8,520 nucleotides of DNA from JBKEDF01 sp047975325 (GTDB lineage Bacteria > Pseudomonadota > Alphaproteobacteria > Rhodobacterales > Rhodobacteraceae), in NCBI GenBank assembly GCA_047975325.1, contig JBKEDF010000096.1:1-8520 (forward strand), written 5' to 3'. The notes beneath the pieces are model-generated. The model saw only the letters and a program-made list of their open reading frames with translations, did not search any database and was not told the origin of the DNA. Both the position numbers and the translations under genes were made by a program. This document shows, in pieces, positions 1 through 6,730 of this stretch; within the stretch, counting starts at the first letter, position 1; each line of letters starts with the position of its first letter.

Positions 1-304
1 CGACCAGGGCAAAAACCGCAAGCAACATTGCCATCGCGTTGAAGGCTTCCTGCGCAAAACCCTGCGCATCTTCGCCTGCCTCAAGCTTTTTGGAAAACAT
101 CGGCACAAAGGCCTGGTTGAACGCACCTTCGGCAAAGAAGCGGCGGAACATGTTGGGCAGGGATTGCGCGACATAAAAGGCATCCGCAACCGCCCCGGCC
201 CCAAGGTAATTGGCCATCAGGACATCGCGTGCAAAGCCTGCGCCGCGGGAAACCAGGGTCCATCCACCAAGGGTGACGACATTGCGGATCAGGCCCCTGC
301 TCAT
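1..304 (-). CDS. murJ: Lipid II flippase MurJ (MviN), N-terminal part, runs off the left edge
   Basis: MurJ is an inner-membrane MOP-superfamily flippase that moves lipid II to the periplasmic face for peptidoglycan synthesis. Only the first 101 codons are present; family members are about 500-530 residues, so roughly four fifths lie outside. The visible part has the family N-terminus: a GGWTLVSRGAGFARDVLMA stretch (residues 13-31), the run LPNMFRRFFAEGAFNQAFVP at residues 49-68, which is the most diagnostic MurJ motif, and a second hydrophobic segment starting near residue 90. The ATG (304-302) overlaps the glnD TGA (303-301) as ATGA. No good Shine-Dalgarno sits at normal distance (a GAGGGGG lies 16 nt upstream), so translation is probably coupled to glnD. 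Start and family are seen directly; coupling is inference. Confidence 0.95.
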   Translation of the reverse strand, partial: MSRGLIRNVVTLGGWTLVSRGAGFARDVLMANYLGAGAVADAFYVAQSLPNMFRRFFAEGAFNQAFVPMFSKKLEAGEDAQGFAQEAFNAMAMLLAVFALV

Positions 305-3129
305 TGTTGCGCGCGTTCCGCCCCCTCGGTAATCGCCTGACGGAGCTTGCGTTCCAGCGCTTCCTGTTTGCCTGACGTTTGCAGTTTCAGCCCGAACATG
401 TCCTTGACATAGAAACTGTCCACAACCTGCGCCCCGTAGGTCGCGATCACCGCCGAGGCGATATAGATGTTGTTCGCCGCAAGGGTCCGGGTTAGATCAT
501 GCAGCAGTCCCGGCCTGTCACGCGTATCCACCTCTATGATCGTATAGATCTCGGATCCGTCATTATCGAAGGTGATATGGGTTGGAAACCGGAATTCGCG
601 TTCGCGCTTCTTGAGCTTGTCACGCGCCTTGAAGGCGTCACGGGTGACGACCTCCCCGTTGAGCGTTTTCCTGATCATCTGACGCAGGCGCGGAAGGCGT
701 GCAGCCTCATAGGGGTGACCGTCGGCATCCTGAAGCCAGAAGACGGCTGTGGCATAGCCATCTTTTGACGTATAGGTCCGCGCATCAACGACATTCGCCC
801 CGACAAGTGCCAATGCCCCTGCAAGGCGTGAAAAGATGCCCGGATGATCGGCCAGAACAAAAGCTGCGCGCGTGGCGTCACGGTCGGGATCAGGGTGCAG
901 ATCGATGCGGACTTCGTCATTTTGGATCCCGCGCAGCAATTGGGCAAAGACGATCTGGGTTTCGGTGGCCAGACCCTGCCAATAGGGCGGATAGTGGCGG
1001 GCGACTTCGGCGCGGATCTCCCTGGTTTCCCAATCCGACAATGCGGCGCGCAGCAGTTTTCTGGCCTCGTTGGCCCGGTTTTCACGGTTGAGCGTTTCCA
1101 GTCCGCCTTCAAGGGCGATTGCCGTATCGCGATGCAATTGCCGAAGAAGCATCGCCTTCCAGTTGTTCCATGTTCCGGGTCCGACGCCGCGGATATCGCA
1201 AACCGTCAATACCGTCAGCAGATCAAGCCGCTTGCGGTTCTTCACGACCTTGGCGAATTCGCGTACCGTGCGCGGGTCTGACAGATCGCGTTTCTGTGCC
1301 ATATCGGACATCAGCAGGTGATAGCGCACCAACCATTCGACGGTTTCGGCCTCTTCGGCATTCAGGCCAAGCCGTGGCGCGACCCGCCGGGTGATCTGTG
1401 CACCAAGGATGGAATGATCCTCGGGCCGTCCCTTGCCGATATCGTGCAGGAGCAGCGCAATATAAAGTACCTTGCGATTCACCCCTTCCTTCAGGATCAG
1501 CGAAGAGATCGGCAATTCTTCCACCAATTCCCCGCGTTCGATCTGTGCCAGGGTGGAAATGCACTGGATCGTATGTTCGTCCACCGTGTAGTGATGATAG
1601 ACATTGAACTGCATCATCGCCACGATCGGTTCGAATTCGGGGATGAAGGCGGACAGCACGCCCAGTTCGTTCATCCGCCGCAGGGCCCGTTCCGGGTTGC
1701 CGTGTTTCAGCAGCAGGTCGATGAAGATCGAAACCGCCTCACGATCGCTGCGCATGGTTTCATCGATCAGGTCGAGATGCGCCGTCACCAGACGCATCGC
1801 GGCGGGATGGATCAGGTACCCCGTTCTCAGCGCCTCAGCGAAGATCCGCAGGATATTGAGCGGCTCTTTCCTGAAATCTTCCCCCTTGGCGAAATCGATC
1901 CGGCTTTGGATGACACGAAACCCGTGCTTGAGCTTCTTGCGCCGCCGCAACATGCCCAGCAGCCGTGGCGGGCTTTTGGCATGGCGTGCCTCAAGCTGGG
2001 TCAGGAAGATCCGGGTCAGTTCCCCCACGCGCGTGGCCTGGCGGAAATAATCCTGCATGAAATGTTCAACCGCGCGCCGTCCTGCCCCGTCGGCATAGCC
2101 CATCCGCGCGGCCACCTCGACCTGCATGTCAAAGGTCAGCTGATCCACCGCACGGCCTGCGATATAGTGCAGATGACAGCGGACGTCCCAAAGGAAATTT
2201 TCCGCTGCCGCGAAGATCTCATATTCCTCTTGCGTGAACAGGCCGGGTTCCACCAGCCCTGAGGCCGATTGTACGCGATGGAGGTATTTCCCGATCCAGT
2301 AAAGCGTCTGCAAATCACGCAGCCCGCCCTTGCCTTCCTTGACATTGGGTTCCAGAACGTAACGCTGGCCGCCCTGCCTTTTGTGGCGTTCGCTTCGTTC
2401 TTCCAGCTTGGCCTCGATGAATTCCGGCCCCGTCTTGCCCAGCAATTCGGACCAGAGCTTTTCGCGCAATTCCTGTGCAAGGGGGGCGTGTCCGGCGATG
2501 AAACGGCGTTCCAGAAGGGCCGTGCGGATGGTGATGTCCTCGCGCGCGAGGCGAATGCAATCCTTTACCGTGCGGGTGGCGTGGCCGACCTTCAGCTTCA
2601 GGTCCCACAGGATGTAAAGCATGGATTCGATGACGGATTCCGCCCAGGGCGTGACCTTCCACGGGGTCAGGAACAACAGATCCACATCCGAATAGGGGGC
2701 CATTTCCGCCCGCCCGTATCCGCCGACCGCAAGCAGTGCGATCCGTTCGGTTTCGGTGGGGTTGGTTTGCGGATGCAGGAGTTCCCGCGCGATATCAAGC
2801 GTGAGGGTCACCACCTGATCCACCAACCAGGCCTGGGCGCGGATCAACTGCCGTGCTTCGCGGGGCCGGGTCAGGAAAGCTGCTTCAAGCCGGTCACAGG
2901 CGGCCTTGCGCGCCAGGTTCAGATGCCGCACGGCAATGCTGCGTGCTGCGCGGTTGTCCGCGGGTGCAGTATCGCGGATTTCGGTCGCGATGGTTTCATA
3001 GAGCCGTGCCTTGTCGATCAGATCTTCCGGAGGCAGCAGTAGATCCCCGAAGGCCAGGTCGGGGAGGCTCGCGAAGGGTTTCGAAATATCTGAGGCGGCC
3101 GAAAGGGGCGAGACCGCGGATCTGGGCAT
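301..3129 (-). CDS. glnD: Bifunctional [protein-PII] uridylyltransferase / uridylyl-removing enzyme GlnD
   Basis: GlnD is the cytoplasmic glutamine sensor. It uridylylates PII proteins (GlnB/GlnK) when glutamine is low and removes UMP when it is high, which controls glutamine synthetase adenylylation and NtrB/NtrC. The 942-residue product has all four expected parts: a nucleotidyltransferase domain with GGYGRAEMAP (136-145) and SDVD (147-150, catalytic acidic pair D148/D150); a linker; an HD phosphohydrolase domain with VDEH (H519), HDIGKG (H562/D563) and H572; and two C-terminal ACT domains (about 757-830 and 862-935, each with a D-x-PG turn, at 761-764 and 871-874). Length is normal. I chose the ATG at 3129. 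An upstream TTG at 3204 would add 25 low-complexity residues and overlap the preceding lipoprotein gene by 41 bp. No clear Shine-Dalgarno precedes 3129, so it may depend on translation of the upstream gene, whose stop is 34 bp away. No frameshift or missing catalytic residue is seen. Confidence 0.97.
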   Translation of the reverse strand: MPRSAVSPLSAASDISKPFASLPDLAFGDLLLPPEDLIDKARLYETIATEIRDTAPADNRAARSIAVRHLNLARKAACDRLEAAFLTRPREARQLIRAQAWLVDQVVTLTLDIARELLHPQTNPTETERIALLAVGGYGRAEMAPYSDVDLLFLTPWKVTPWAESVIESMLYILWDLKLKVGHATRTVKDCIRLAREDITIRTALLERRFIAGHAPLAQELREKLWSELLGKTGPEFIEAKLEERSERHKRQGGQRYVLEPNVKEGKGGLRDLQTLYWIGKYLHRVQSASGLVEPGLFTQEEYEIFAAAENFLWDVRCHLHYIAGRAVDQLTFDMQVEVAARMGYADGAGRRAVEHFMQDYFRQATRVGELTRIFLTQLEARHAKSPPRLLGMLRRRKKLKHGFRVIQSRIDFAKGEDFRKEPLNILRIFAEALRTGYLIHPAAMRLVTAHLDLIDETMRSDREAVSIFIDLLLKHGNPERALRRMNELGVLSAFIPEFEPIVAMMQFNVYHHYTVDEHTIQCISTLAQIERGELVEELPISSLILKEGVNRKVLYIALLLHDIGKGRPEDHSILGAQITRRVAPRLGLNAEEAETVEWLVRYHLLMSDMAQKRDLSDPRTVREFAKVVKNRKRLDLLTVLTVCDIRGVGPGTWNNWKAMLLRQLHRDTAIALEGGLETLNRENRANEARKLLRAALSDWETREIRAEVARHYPPYWQGLATETQIVFAQLLRGIQNDEVRIDLHPDPDRDATRAAFVLADHPGIFSRLAGALALVGANVVDARTYTSKDGYATAVFWLQDADGHPYEAARLPRLRQMIRKTLNGEVVTRDAFKARDKLKKREREFRFPTHITFDNDGSEIYTIIEVDTRDRPGLLHDLTRTLAANNIYIASAVIATYGAQVVDSFYVKDMFGLKLQTSGKQEALERKLRQAITEGAERAQQ

Positions 3130-3163
3130 TATCGTCAGGCCGGAATGGTCGGGTGGGCCGGGG

Positions 3164-4336
3164 TCAGAACCCGGCACCGCCGAAGCTGCGGGGAGCTGCG
3201 TCAATCACAACGAGCTGGTTATTGCGGATCTGCGCCACGGCAAGGCCACGTTCATTCGTGCCATCGCCGCGCAGCCGGAAGATGCCGTTGACGCCCACGA
3301 AACCCGATCCCTGGGTCAGGGCGGCGCCGGTCAGGGCATTCGATTTCCCGGCCTTGACCAGGGCACCGATTGCCGCGATCCCGTCATAGGCCAGCCCCGA
3401 GATCGGATGGGGTGTTTCACCGAAGGCGGAACGATAACGCGCCTGATATTGCTGGTAAGTCGAGGGGTCGGGCAGCGCGAACCAGCCACCCTGTGTTCCG
3501 GGCAGGGCCAGCGTTGCCGCAGGGATGTCCCAACGGGTCAGCCCGATAAATTGCGATACGGAACTGTCGACGCCATTATCCCGCAGCATCTGCGTCAACA
3601 TCGGCAGCGCACCGGCCGTATCGGCGGTCATGAAGATCGCATTGGCCTGGCTGGCCCGTACCTCGGTGGCGATTCGCGGGGCGGCCTGAACGATTCCATT
3701 TTGTGAAAATTCGTAACCGATGGACCCGACTACCGTACCACCGGCCCGGGAAACGCCGTTCTGGATGGCCGCACGGCCGACTTCCCCTGCGGTGTTGCGA
3801 TCATTGACGATGAGGATCCGCGATTTGCCATTGCGCACCGCGTAGGAGGCGAGCCTGTTCGCCGTGTTCTGGAAGGTTGCCCCCAGAACAAAGACATTGC
3901 CGCCTGCGATATCGGTATTGTTCGAGAAGCTCAGCACATTGATTCCGCGTGGCGCCATGGCAACGCCGACCGCATTGGCCGCCTGGGCAAAGACCGGGCC
4001 GAGAATGATCTTGGCGCCTTCATCGGCCGCCTGGATTGCGGCGGCCTGGGCCCGTCCGGGCTGGCTGGCCGTGTTATAGACGCGCAGGTCGATCTGCACA
4101 TTGCCCAGATCGGAAATCGCCAGCCGTGCCGCATTTTGCAGTGACCGGGCCAGCAGTTCATCGCCCGCCTGACCCGACCCTGCCGGGACCAGAAGTGCCA
4201 CAGGCACCGGCGCGTTGGTATCGATCGATGGTCCGCGGCTTGAGGCGACAGGCTGGCAGGCCGCGAGGGCGAGGGCCGCGAGCGCAATTGCGGATCGGGT
4301 TACGGACTTGCGGGCTCGGGCGAAAATGGACAACAT
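3164..4336 (-). CDS. LpoA-like penicillin-binding protein activator / periplasmic-binding-fold lipoprotein
   Basis: A 390-residue predicted lipoprotein. The N-terminus has basic residues, a hydrophobic stretch (16-26) and a lipobox L-A-A-C with the lipidated cysteine at C27, so it should be exported and anchored in a membrane facing the periplasm. The rest is a type I periplasmic-binding-protein fold: VPVALLVPAG (44-53), ILGPVFAQAA (111-120), INVLSFSNN (132-140), a strand-turn RILIVNDRN (173-181) and LAYDGIAAIGALV (315-327). This matches proteins annotated as penicillin-binding protein activators, related to the C-terminal domain of LpoA. E. coli LpoA is about 680 residues and has an N-terminal TPR-like domain that is absent here, so activation of a PBP1A-type synthase is an inference from family and from the murJ neighbour. 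A branched-chain amino-acid type substrate-binding protein is the main alternative, but no transporter genes are adjacent. First gene of the lpoA-glnD-murJ group. Confidence 0.85.
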   Translation of the reverse strand: MLSIFARARKSVTRSAIALAALALAACQPVASSRGPSIDTNAPVPVALLVPAGSGQAGDELLARSLQNAARLAISDLGNVQIDLRVYNTASQPGRAQAAAIQAADEGAKIILGPVFAQAANAVGVAMAPRGINVLSFSNNTDIAGGNVFVLGATFQNTANRLASYAVRNGKSRILIVNDRNTAGEVGRAAIQNGVSRAGGTVVGSIGYEFSQNGIVQAAPRIATEVRASQANAIFMTADTAGALPMLTQMLRDNGVDSSVSQFIGLTRWDIPAATLALPGTQGGWFALPDPSTYQQYQARYRSAFGETPHPISGLAYDGIAAIGALVKAGKSNALTGAALTQGSGFVGVNGIFRLRGDGTNERGLAVAQIRNNQLVVIDAAPRSFGGAGF

Positions 4337-4340
4337 ACGG

Positions 4341-4346
4341 CTCCTC
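4341..4346 (-). promoter_or_regulatory. Shine-Dalgarno of the LpoA-like lipoprotein gene
   Basis: GAGGAG on the minus strand, 4 nt before the ATG at 4336. It fixes this start, which also gives an intact signal peptide and lipobox. Confidence 0.7.
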
Positions 4347-4403
4347 GCGGCAGGATCTTGATCGGGTCAGCCTATGCGTTTCGCGAGGCGAAGTAAACTT
4401 GCG

Positions 4404-4408
4404 AAGGA
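4404..4408 (+). promoter_or_regulatory. Shine-Dalgarno deciding the rsmI start
   Basis: AAGGA lies 10 nt before the ATG at 4419. The in-frame upstream ATG at 4374 has no comparable site within normal spacing, which favours 4419. Confidence 0.5.
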
Positions 4409-4418
4409 CAGCAATCCA

Positions 4419-5324
4419 ATGGCATCGCAGGACAGTGCCGCAAACGGGTCGGGGGGCTTTCAGGCGGACCCGAAACCGCTTGATCCAGGGCTTTACTTTG
4501 TTGCCACGCCCATCGGTGCGGCGCGGGATATCACATTAAGAACACTGGATATTCTTGCAAATTCCGAAGTGCTTGTCGCAGAGGATACGCGCCGGTTGCG
4601 CCATTTGATGGAAATCCACGGGGTGCCGCTCGGATCCCGGCGGATCATTGCCTATCACGACCATAACGGGGAGGCGGCGCGACCCGCCTTGTTGCGTCAT
4701 CTCGCGGAGGGCCGCAGCGTTGCCTATGCCTCGGAGGCGGGAACGCCGCTTGTGGCTGATCCGGGCTTTCAACTGGCGCGCGCGGCCATTGCCGAAGGGC
4801 GGCTGGTGCGCGCGGCCCCCGGGCCTTCGGCAGTGCTGGCCGCGCTGGGTGTCGCGGGCCTGCCGACGGATCGTTTCTTCTTTGCCGGGTTCCTTCCTGC
4901 GGCGAAATCTGCCCGCAGGCGTGCCCTGATGGAACTGGTCGACATCCCCGCAACGCTGATATTCTACGAATCTCCGAAACGCATTAAGGAAATGTTAGCC
5001 GATCTTTGTGAGGTTTTCTCCGATCAGCGGGATGCCGTGATCTGCCGCGAATTGACGAAACGCTTTGAGGAGACGATTCGCGGAACGCTGGGCGATCTGC
5101 GCCACAGTTTTGACGATCGTGCACCGAAAGGTGAATTCGTGGTTCTGGTGGGACGTCCGGTTGAAGAGCCTGCTGATCCGGCAAAGCTCGATGCTGCGCT
5201 GCGGGAGGCGCTGCCGGGCCGCAGGGTGAAGGAGGTTGCGACGGAAATTGCCCAGCGGCTGGGCCTGCCGCGCCGGGAAGTTTACCAGGCGGCGCTGCGC
5301 TTGGGCGAAGAGGATGAAAACTGA
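4419..5324 (+). CDS. rsmI: 16S rRNA (cytidine(1402)-2'-O)-methyltransferase RsmI
   Basis: RsmI uses S-adenosylmethionine to methylate the ribose of C1402 in the decoding centre of 16S rRNA, working with RsmH on the same nucleotide. The 301-residue product shows the tetrapyrrole-methylase fold of the family: LYFVATPIGAARDITLRTLD (25-44), AEDTRRLRHLM (54-64), YASEAGTPLVADPG (103-116), the APGPSAVLAALGVAGLPTDR stretch (133-152), FAGFLP (155-160), FYESPKRI (182-189), CRELTKRFEE (209-218) and GEFVVLV (238-244). The usual SDAGTP motif reads SEAGTP (D to E at residue 106) and the usual ATPIGN reads ATPIGA. Start 4419 is preferred over ATG 4374 because of the AAGGA site and family length (about 280-300). 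The first 20 residues are a low-complexity leader. The stop lies just upstream of, or overlaps, yraN, so the two are probably co-transcribed. Confidence 0.96.
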   Translation: MASQDSAANGSGGFQADPKPLDPGLYFVATPIGAARDITLRTLDILANSEVLVAEDTRRLRHLMEIHGVPLGSRRIIAYHDHNGEAARPALLRHLAEGRSVAYASEAGTPLVADPGFQLARAAIAEGRLVRAAPGPSAVLAALGVAGLPTDRFFFAGFLPAAKSARRRALMELVDIPATLIFYESPKRIKEMLADLCEVFSDQRDAVICRELTKRFEETIRGTLGDLRHSFDDRAPKGEFVVLVGRPVEEPADPAKLDAALREALPGRRVKEVATEIAQRLGLPRREVYQAALRLGEEDEN

Positions 5325-5325
5325 C

Positions 5326-5332
5326 GGGAAGG
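5326..5332 (+). promoter_or_regulatory. Shine-Dalgarno deciding the yraN start
   Basis: GGGAAGG lies 5 nt before the ATG at 5338 and just after the rsmI stop. The alternative ATG at 5314, inside the rsmI end, has GAAGAGG directly against it with no spacing, so 5338 is the better start. Confidence 0.6.
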
Positions 5333-5337
5333 TGCCC

Positions 5338-5715
5338 ATGGTCACGACACCGGGCCAGCGTGCAAAGGGAAAAACGGCCTTCCATGCCGGGATGGCCGCC
5401 GAAGAGATCGTCGCCCGTCATTATGCCCGTAATGGCCACCAGGTTGCGGCGCAACGCTGGCGCGGCACTGCCGGGGAAATCGACCTTGTTGTCCGCGATG
5501 GTGAAGGGTTGATCTTTATCGAGGTCAAGAAGGCGGTGAGCCATGAGGCGGCGGCCCGGCAGCTTTCATCGCGCCAGATGAAACGGATCTATGCGGCCGC
5601 CTCGGAATTCCTTGCCGGTGAACCCTCCGGGCAGATGACCAACAGCCGTTTCGATGCGGCCCTTGTCGATGTTACGGGGCAGGTCAGTATCATTCCCAAC
5701 GCCTGGTGTGCCTGA
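5338..5715 (+). CDS. yraN: YraN / UPF0102 family protein with nuclease-like fold
   Basis: A 125-residue protein of the UPF0102 family, which has a restriction-endonuclease-like (Holliday-junction-resolvase-like) fold. The cellular role is not settled. The family core is clear: an N-terminal G-x2-AEE helix (17-23), Q-R-W-R-G-T-A-G-EIDLVVRD (39-54) and LIFIEVKK (58-65), giving the D-x(12)-E-x-K arrangement with D49, E62 and K64 of such folds, plus E22/E23 and a late SRFDAALVDV segment (103-112). Length matches the usual 115-130. The ATG at 5314 would add 8 residues and an 11-bp overlap with rsmI. The gene sits directly after rsmI, and in enterobacteria yraN is likewise near rsmI and lpoA, so the association is old, but its meaning is unknown. 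A 61-bp gap without a visible terminator leads to gshB. Confidence 0.9.
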   Translation: MVTTPGQRAKGKTAFHAGMAAEEIVARHYARNGHQVAAQRWRGTAGEIDLVVRDGEGLIFIEVKKAVSHEAAARQLSSRQMKRIYAAASEFLAGEPSGQMTNSRFDAALVDVTGQVSIIPNAWCA

Positions 5716-5762
5716 GACGGATTGCACAGACCCGATCCTTGCGGCAAGTAGGGGTGGCATGC

Positions 5763-5769
5763 GGAAAGG
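5763..5769 (+). promoter_or_regulatory. Shine-Dalgarno deciding the gshB start
   Basis: GGAAAGG with 7 nt to the ATG at 5777. The alternative ATG at 5759 would add six residues not expected from the family, whose N-terminus begins directly with the strand leading into QMDP. Confidence 0.6.
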
Positions 5770-5776
5770 GAAGCAG

Positions 5777-6724
5777 ATGAGCCTCAAGGTTGCCTTGCAG
5801 ATGGATCCCGTGGGATCGGTGGATATCGATGCCGACAGCACGTTTCGGATTGCGATTGAAGCGCAGGAAAGGGGGCATTCGCTGTTCTTCTATACCCCTG
5901 ACCAGCTTGCCTTCCGCGAGGGTCGGATCATGGCGCGGGGTCGTTCCATCCGGTTGCAGCGCGTCCGGGGTGATCATGTCAGTTATGGGGAGGTGCAGGA
6001 AGTTGATCTTTCCGGTTTCGATGTGGTCTGGCTGCGTCAGGATCCGCCCTTTGACATGGCTTATACCACGACGACCCATCTGCTGGAGATGATCCATCCC
6101 GAAACCCTGGTCGTCAATGATCCCTTCTGGGTCCGCAACTTTCCCGAGAAGCTGCTGGTCCTTCGATTTGCCGATCTGACGCCACCCACGATGATCGCGC
6201 GGGATCTGGCGATGATCCGGGAATTCAAGGCCGAACATGGTGATGTGATCGTCAAGCCGCTTTATGGCAATGGCGGGGCGGGGGTCTTCCGGCTTGGCCC
6301 GCAGGATAGAAACCTTGCCTCATTGCATGAACTTTTCACCGGCATCAACCGGGAGCCGCTGATCGTGCAAAAATTCCTGCCTGCTGTCGAAAAGGGCGAC
6401 AAGCGCATCATCCTTGTCGATGGGGATCCCGTGGGTGCGATCAACCGGGTGCCCCAGGCGGGTGAGACGCGATCGAACATGCATGTCGGGGGCCGGGCGG
6501 AACGCGTTGGATTGACGGATCGGGATCTGGAAATTTGCGCCGCCATCGGCCCGACATTGCGCGATCACGGGCAGATCTTCGTGGGGATCGATGTGATTGG
6601 TGACTGGCTGACGGAAATCAATGTGACCTCCCCCACGGGTCTTCAGGAACTGGAACGTTTTGACGGCACGAATGCGGCTGGCCTGATTTGGGATGCCATC
6701 GAAAAGCGGCGCAGGGCGGGCTGA
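5777..6724 (+). CDS. gshB: Glutathione synthetase
   Basis: GshB is a cytoplasmic ATP-grasp ligase that joins gamma-glutamylcysteine and glycine with ATP hydrolysis, the last step of glutathione synthesis. The 315-residue length matches the bacterial enzyme. Visible motifs in order: VALQMDPVGSVDIDADSTF (5-23) at the start of the N-terminal domain; VWLRQDPPFD (84-93), the conserved R-x-DPPFD segment; a central ATP-grasp part with IVKPLYGNGGAGVFR (158-172), containing K160 and the glycine-rich loop; QKFLPAVEKGDKRIILVDG (198-216); ETRSNMHVGGRAE (230-242), the glutathione-site loop; and GIDVIGDWLTEINVTSPTG (270-288), whose D272, E280 and N282 fall at the metal/ATP-binding positions of the fold. 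The gene is the last of the rsmI-yraN-gshB run and converges on comM with 6 bp between stops. gshA is not in this window. No defect is seen. Confidence 0.97.
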   Translation: MSLKVALQMDPVGSVDIDADSTFRIAIEAQERGHSLFFYTPDQLAFREGRIMARGRSIRLQRVRGDHVSYGEVQEVDLSGFDVVWLRQDPPFDMAYTTTTHLLEMIHPETLVVNDPFWVRNFPEKLLVLRFADLTPPTMIARDLAMIREFKAEHGDVIVKPLYGNGGAGVFRLGPQDRNLASLHELFTGINREPLIVQKFLPAVEKGDKRIILVDGDPVGAINRVPQAGETRSNMHVGGRAERVGLTDRDLEICAAIGPTLRDHGQIFVGIDVIGDWLTEINVTSPTGLQELERFDGTNAAGLIWDAIEKRRRAG

Positions 6725-6730
6725 TTCCCC

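Larger units (their letters stand above)
4337..4418. promoter_or_regulatory. Divergent intergenic region between the LpoA-like gene and rsmI
   Basis: These 82 bp separate the two divergent start codons and must hold the promoters of both transcription units, unless they lie inside the coding regions. I could not pick out a convincing -35/-10 pair for either direction: TTGATC (4358-4363) resembles a -35 but has no good -10 at 16-18 bp. A short inverted repeat TTCGC-GAG-GCGAA (4380-4392) lies in the middle, with a further GCGAA at 4401-4405. It is too short to be persuasive as an operator. Confidence 0.45.

Noticed and set aside
81..263. 60-codon minus-strand frame inside murJ
   Set aside because: Out of frame with the clear MurJ N-terminus on the same strand.
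1318..2262. Long plus-strand open frame (314 codons) antisense to glnD
   Set aside because: It lies wholly opposite the well-supported glnD frame, has no family motif, and its His/Gln/Arg-rich composition is typical of the antisense reading of a GC-rich gene.
2624..2640. Two GATTC (GANTC, CcrM) sites 12 bp apart
   Set aside because: They lie inside glnD coding sequence, and GANTC sites are expected at this frequency by chance. None occurs in the comM leader, so no link to GcrA/CcrM control can be made.
2269..3042. Second long plus-strand frame (257 codons) antisense to glnD
   Set aside because: Same situation: shadow of the glnD codon pattern, no recognisable domain.
3011..3706. Plus-strand frame crossing the glnD/lipoprotein junction
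   Set aside because: Antisense to two real genes and without motifs or a plausible start signal.
4358..4363. TTGATC as a -35 element for rsmI
   Set aside because: No acceptable -10 element at 16-18 bp spacing.
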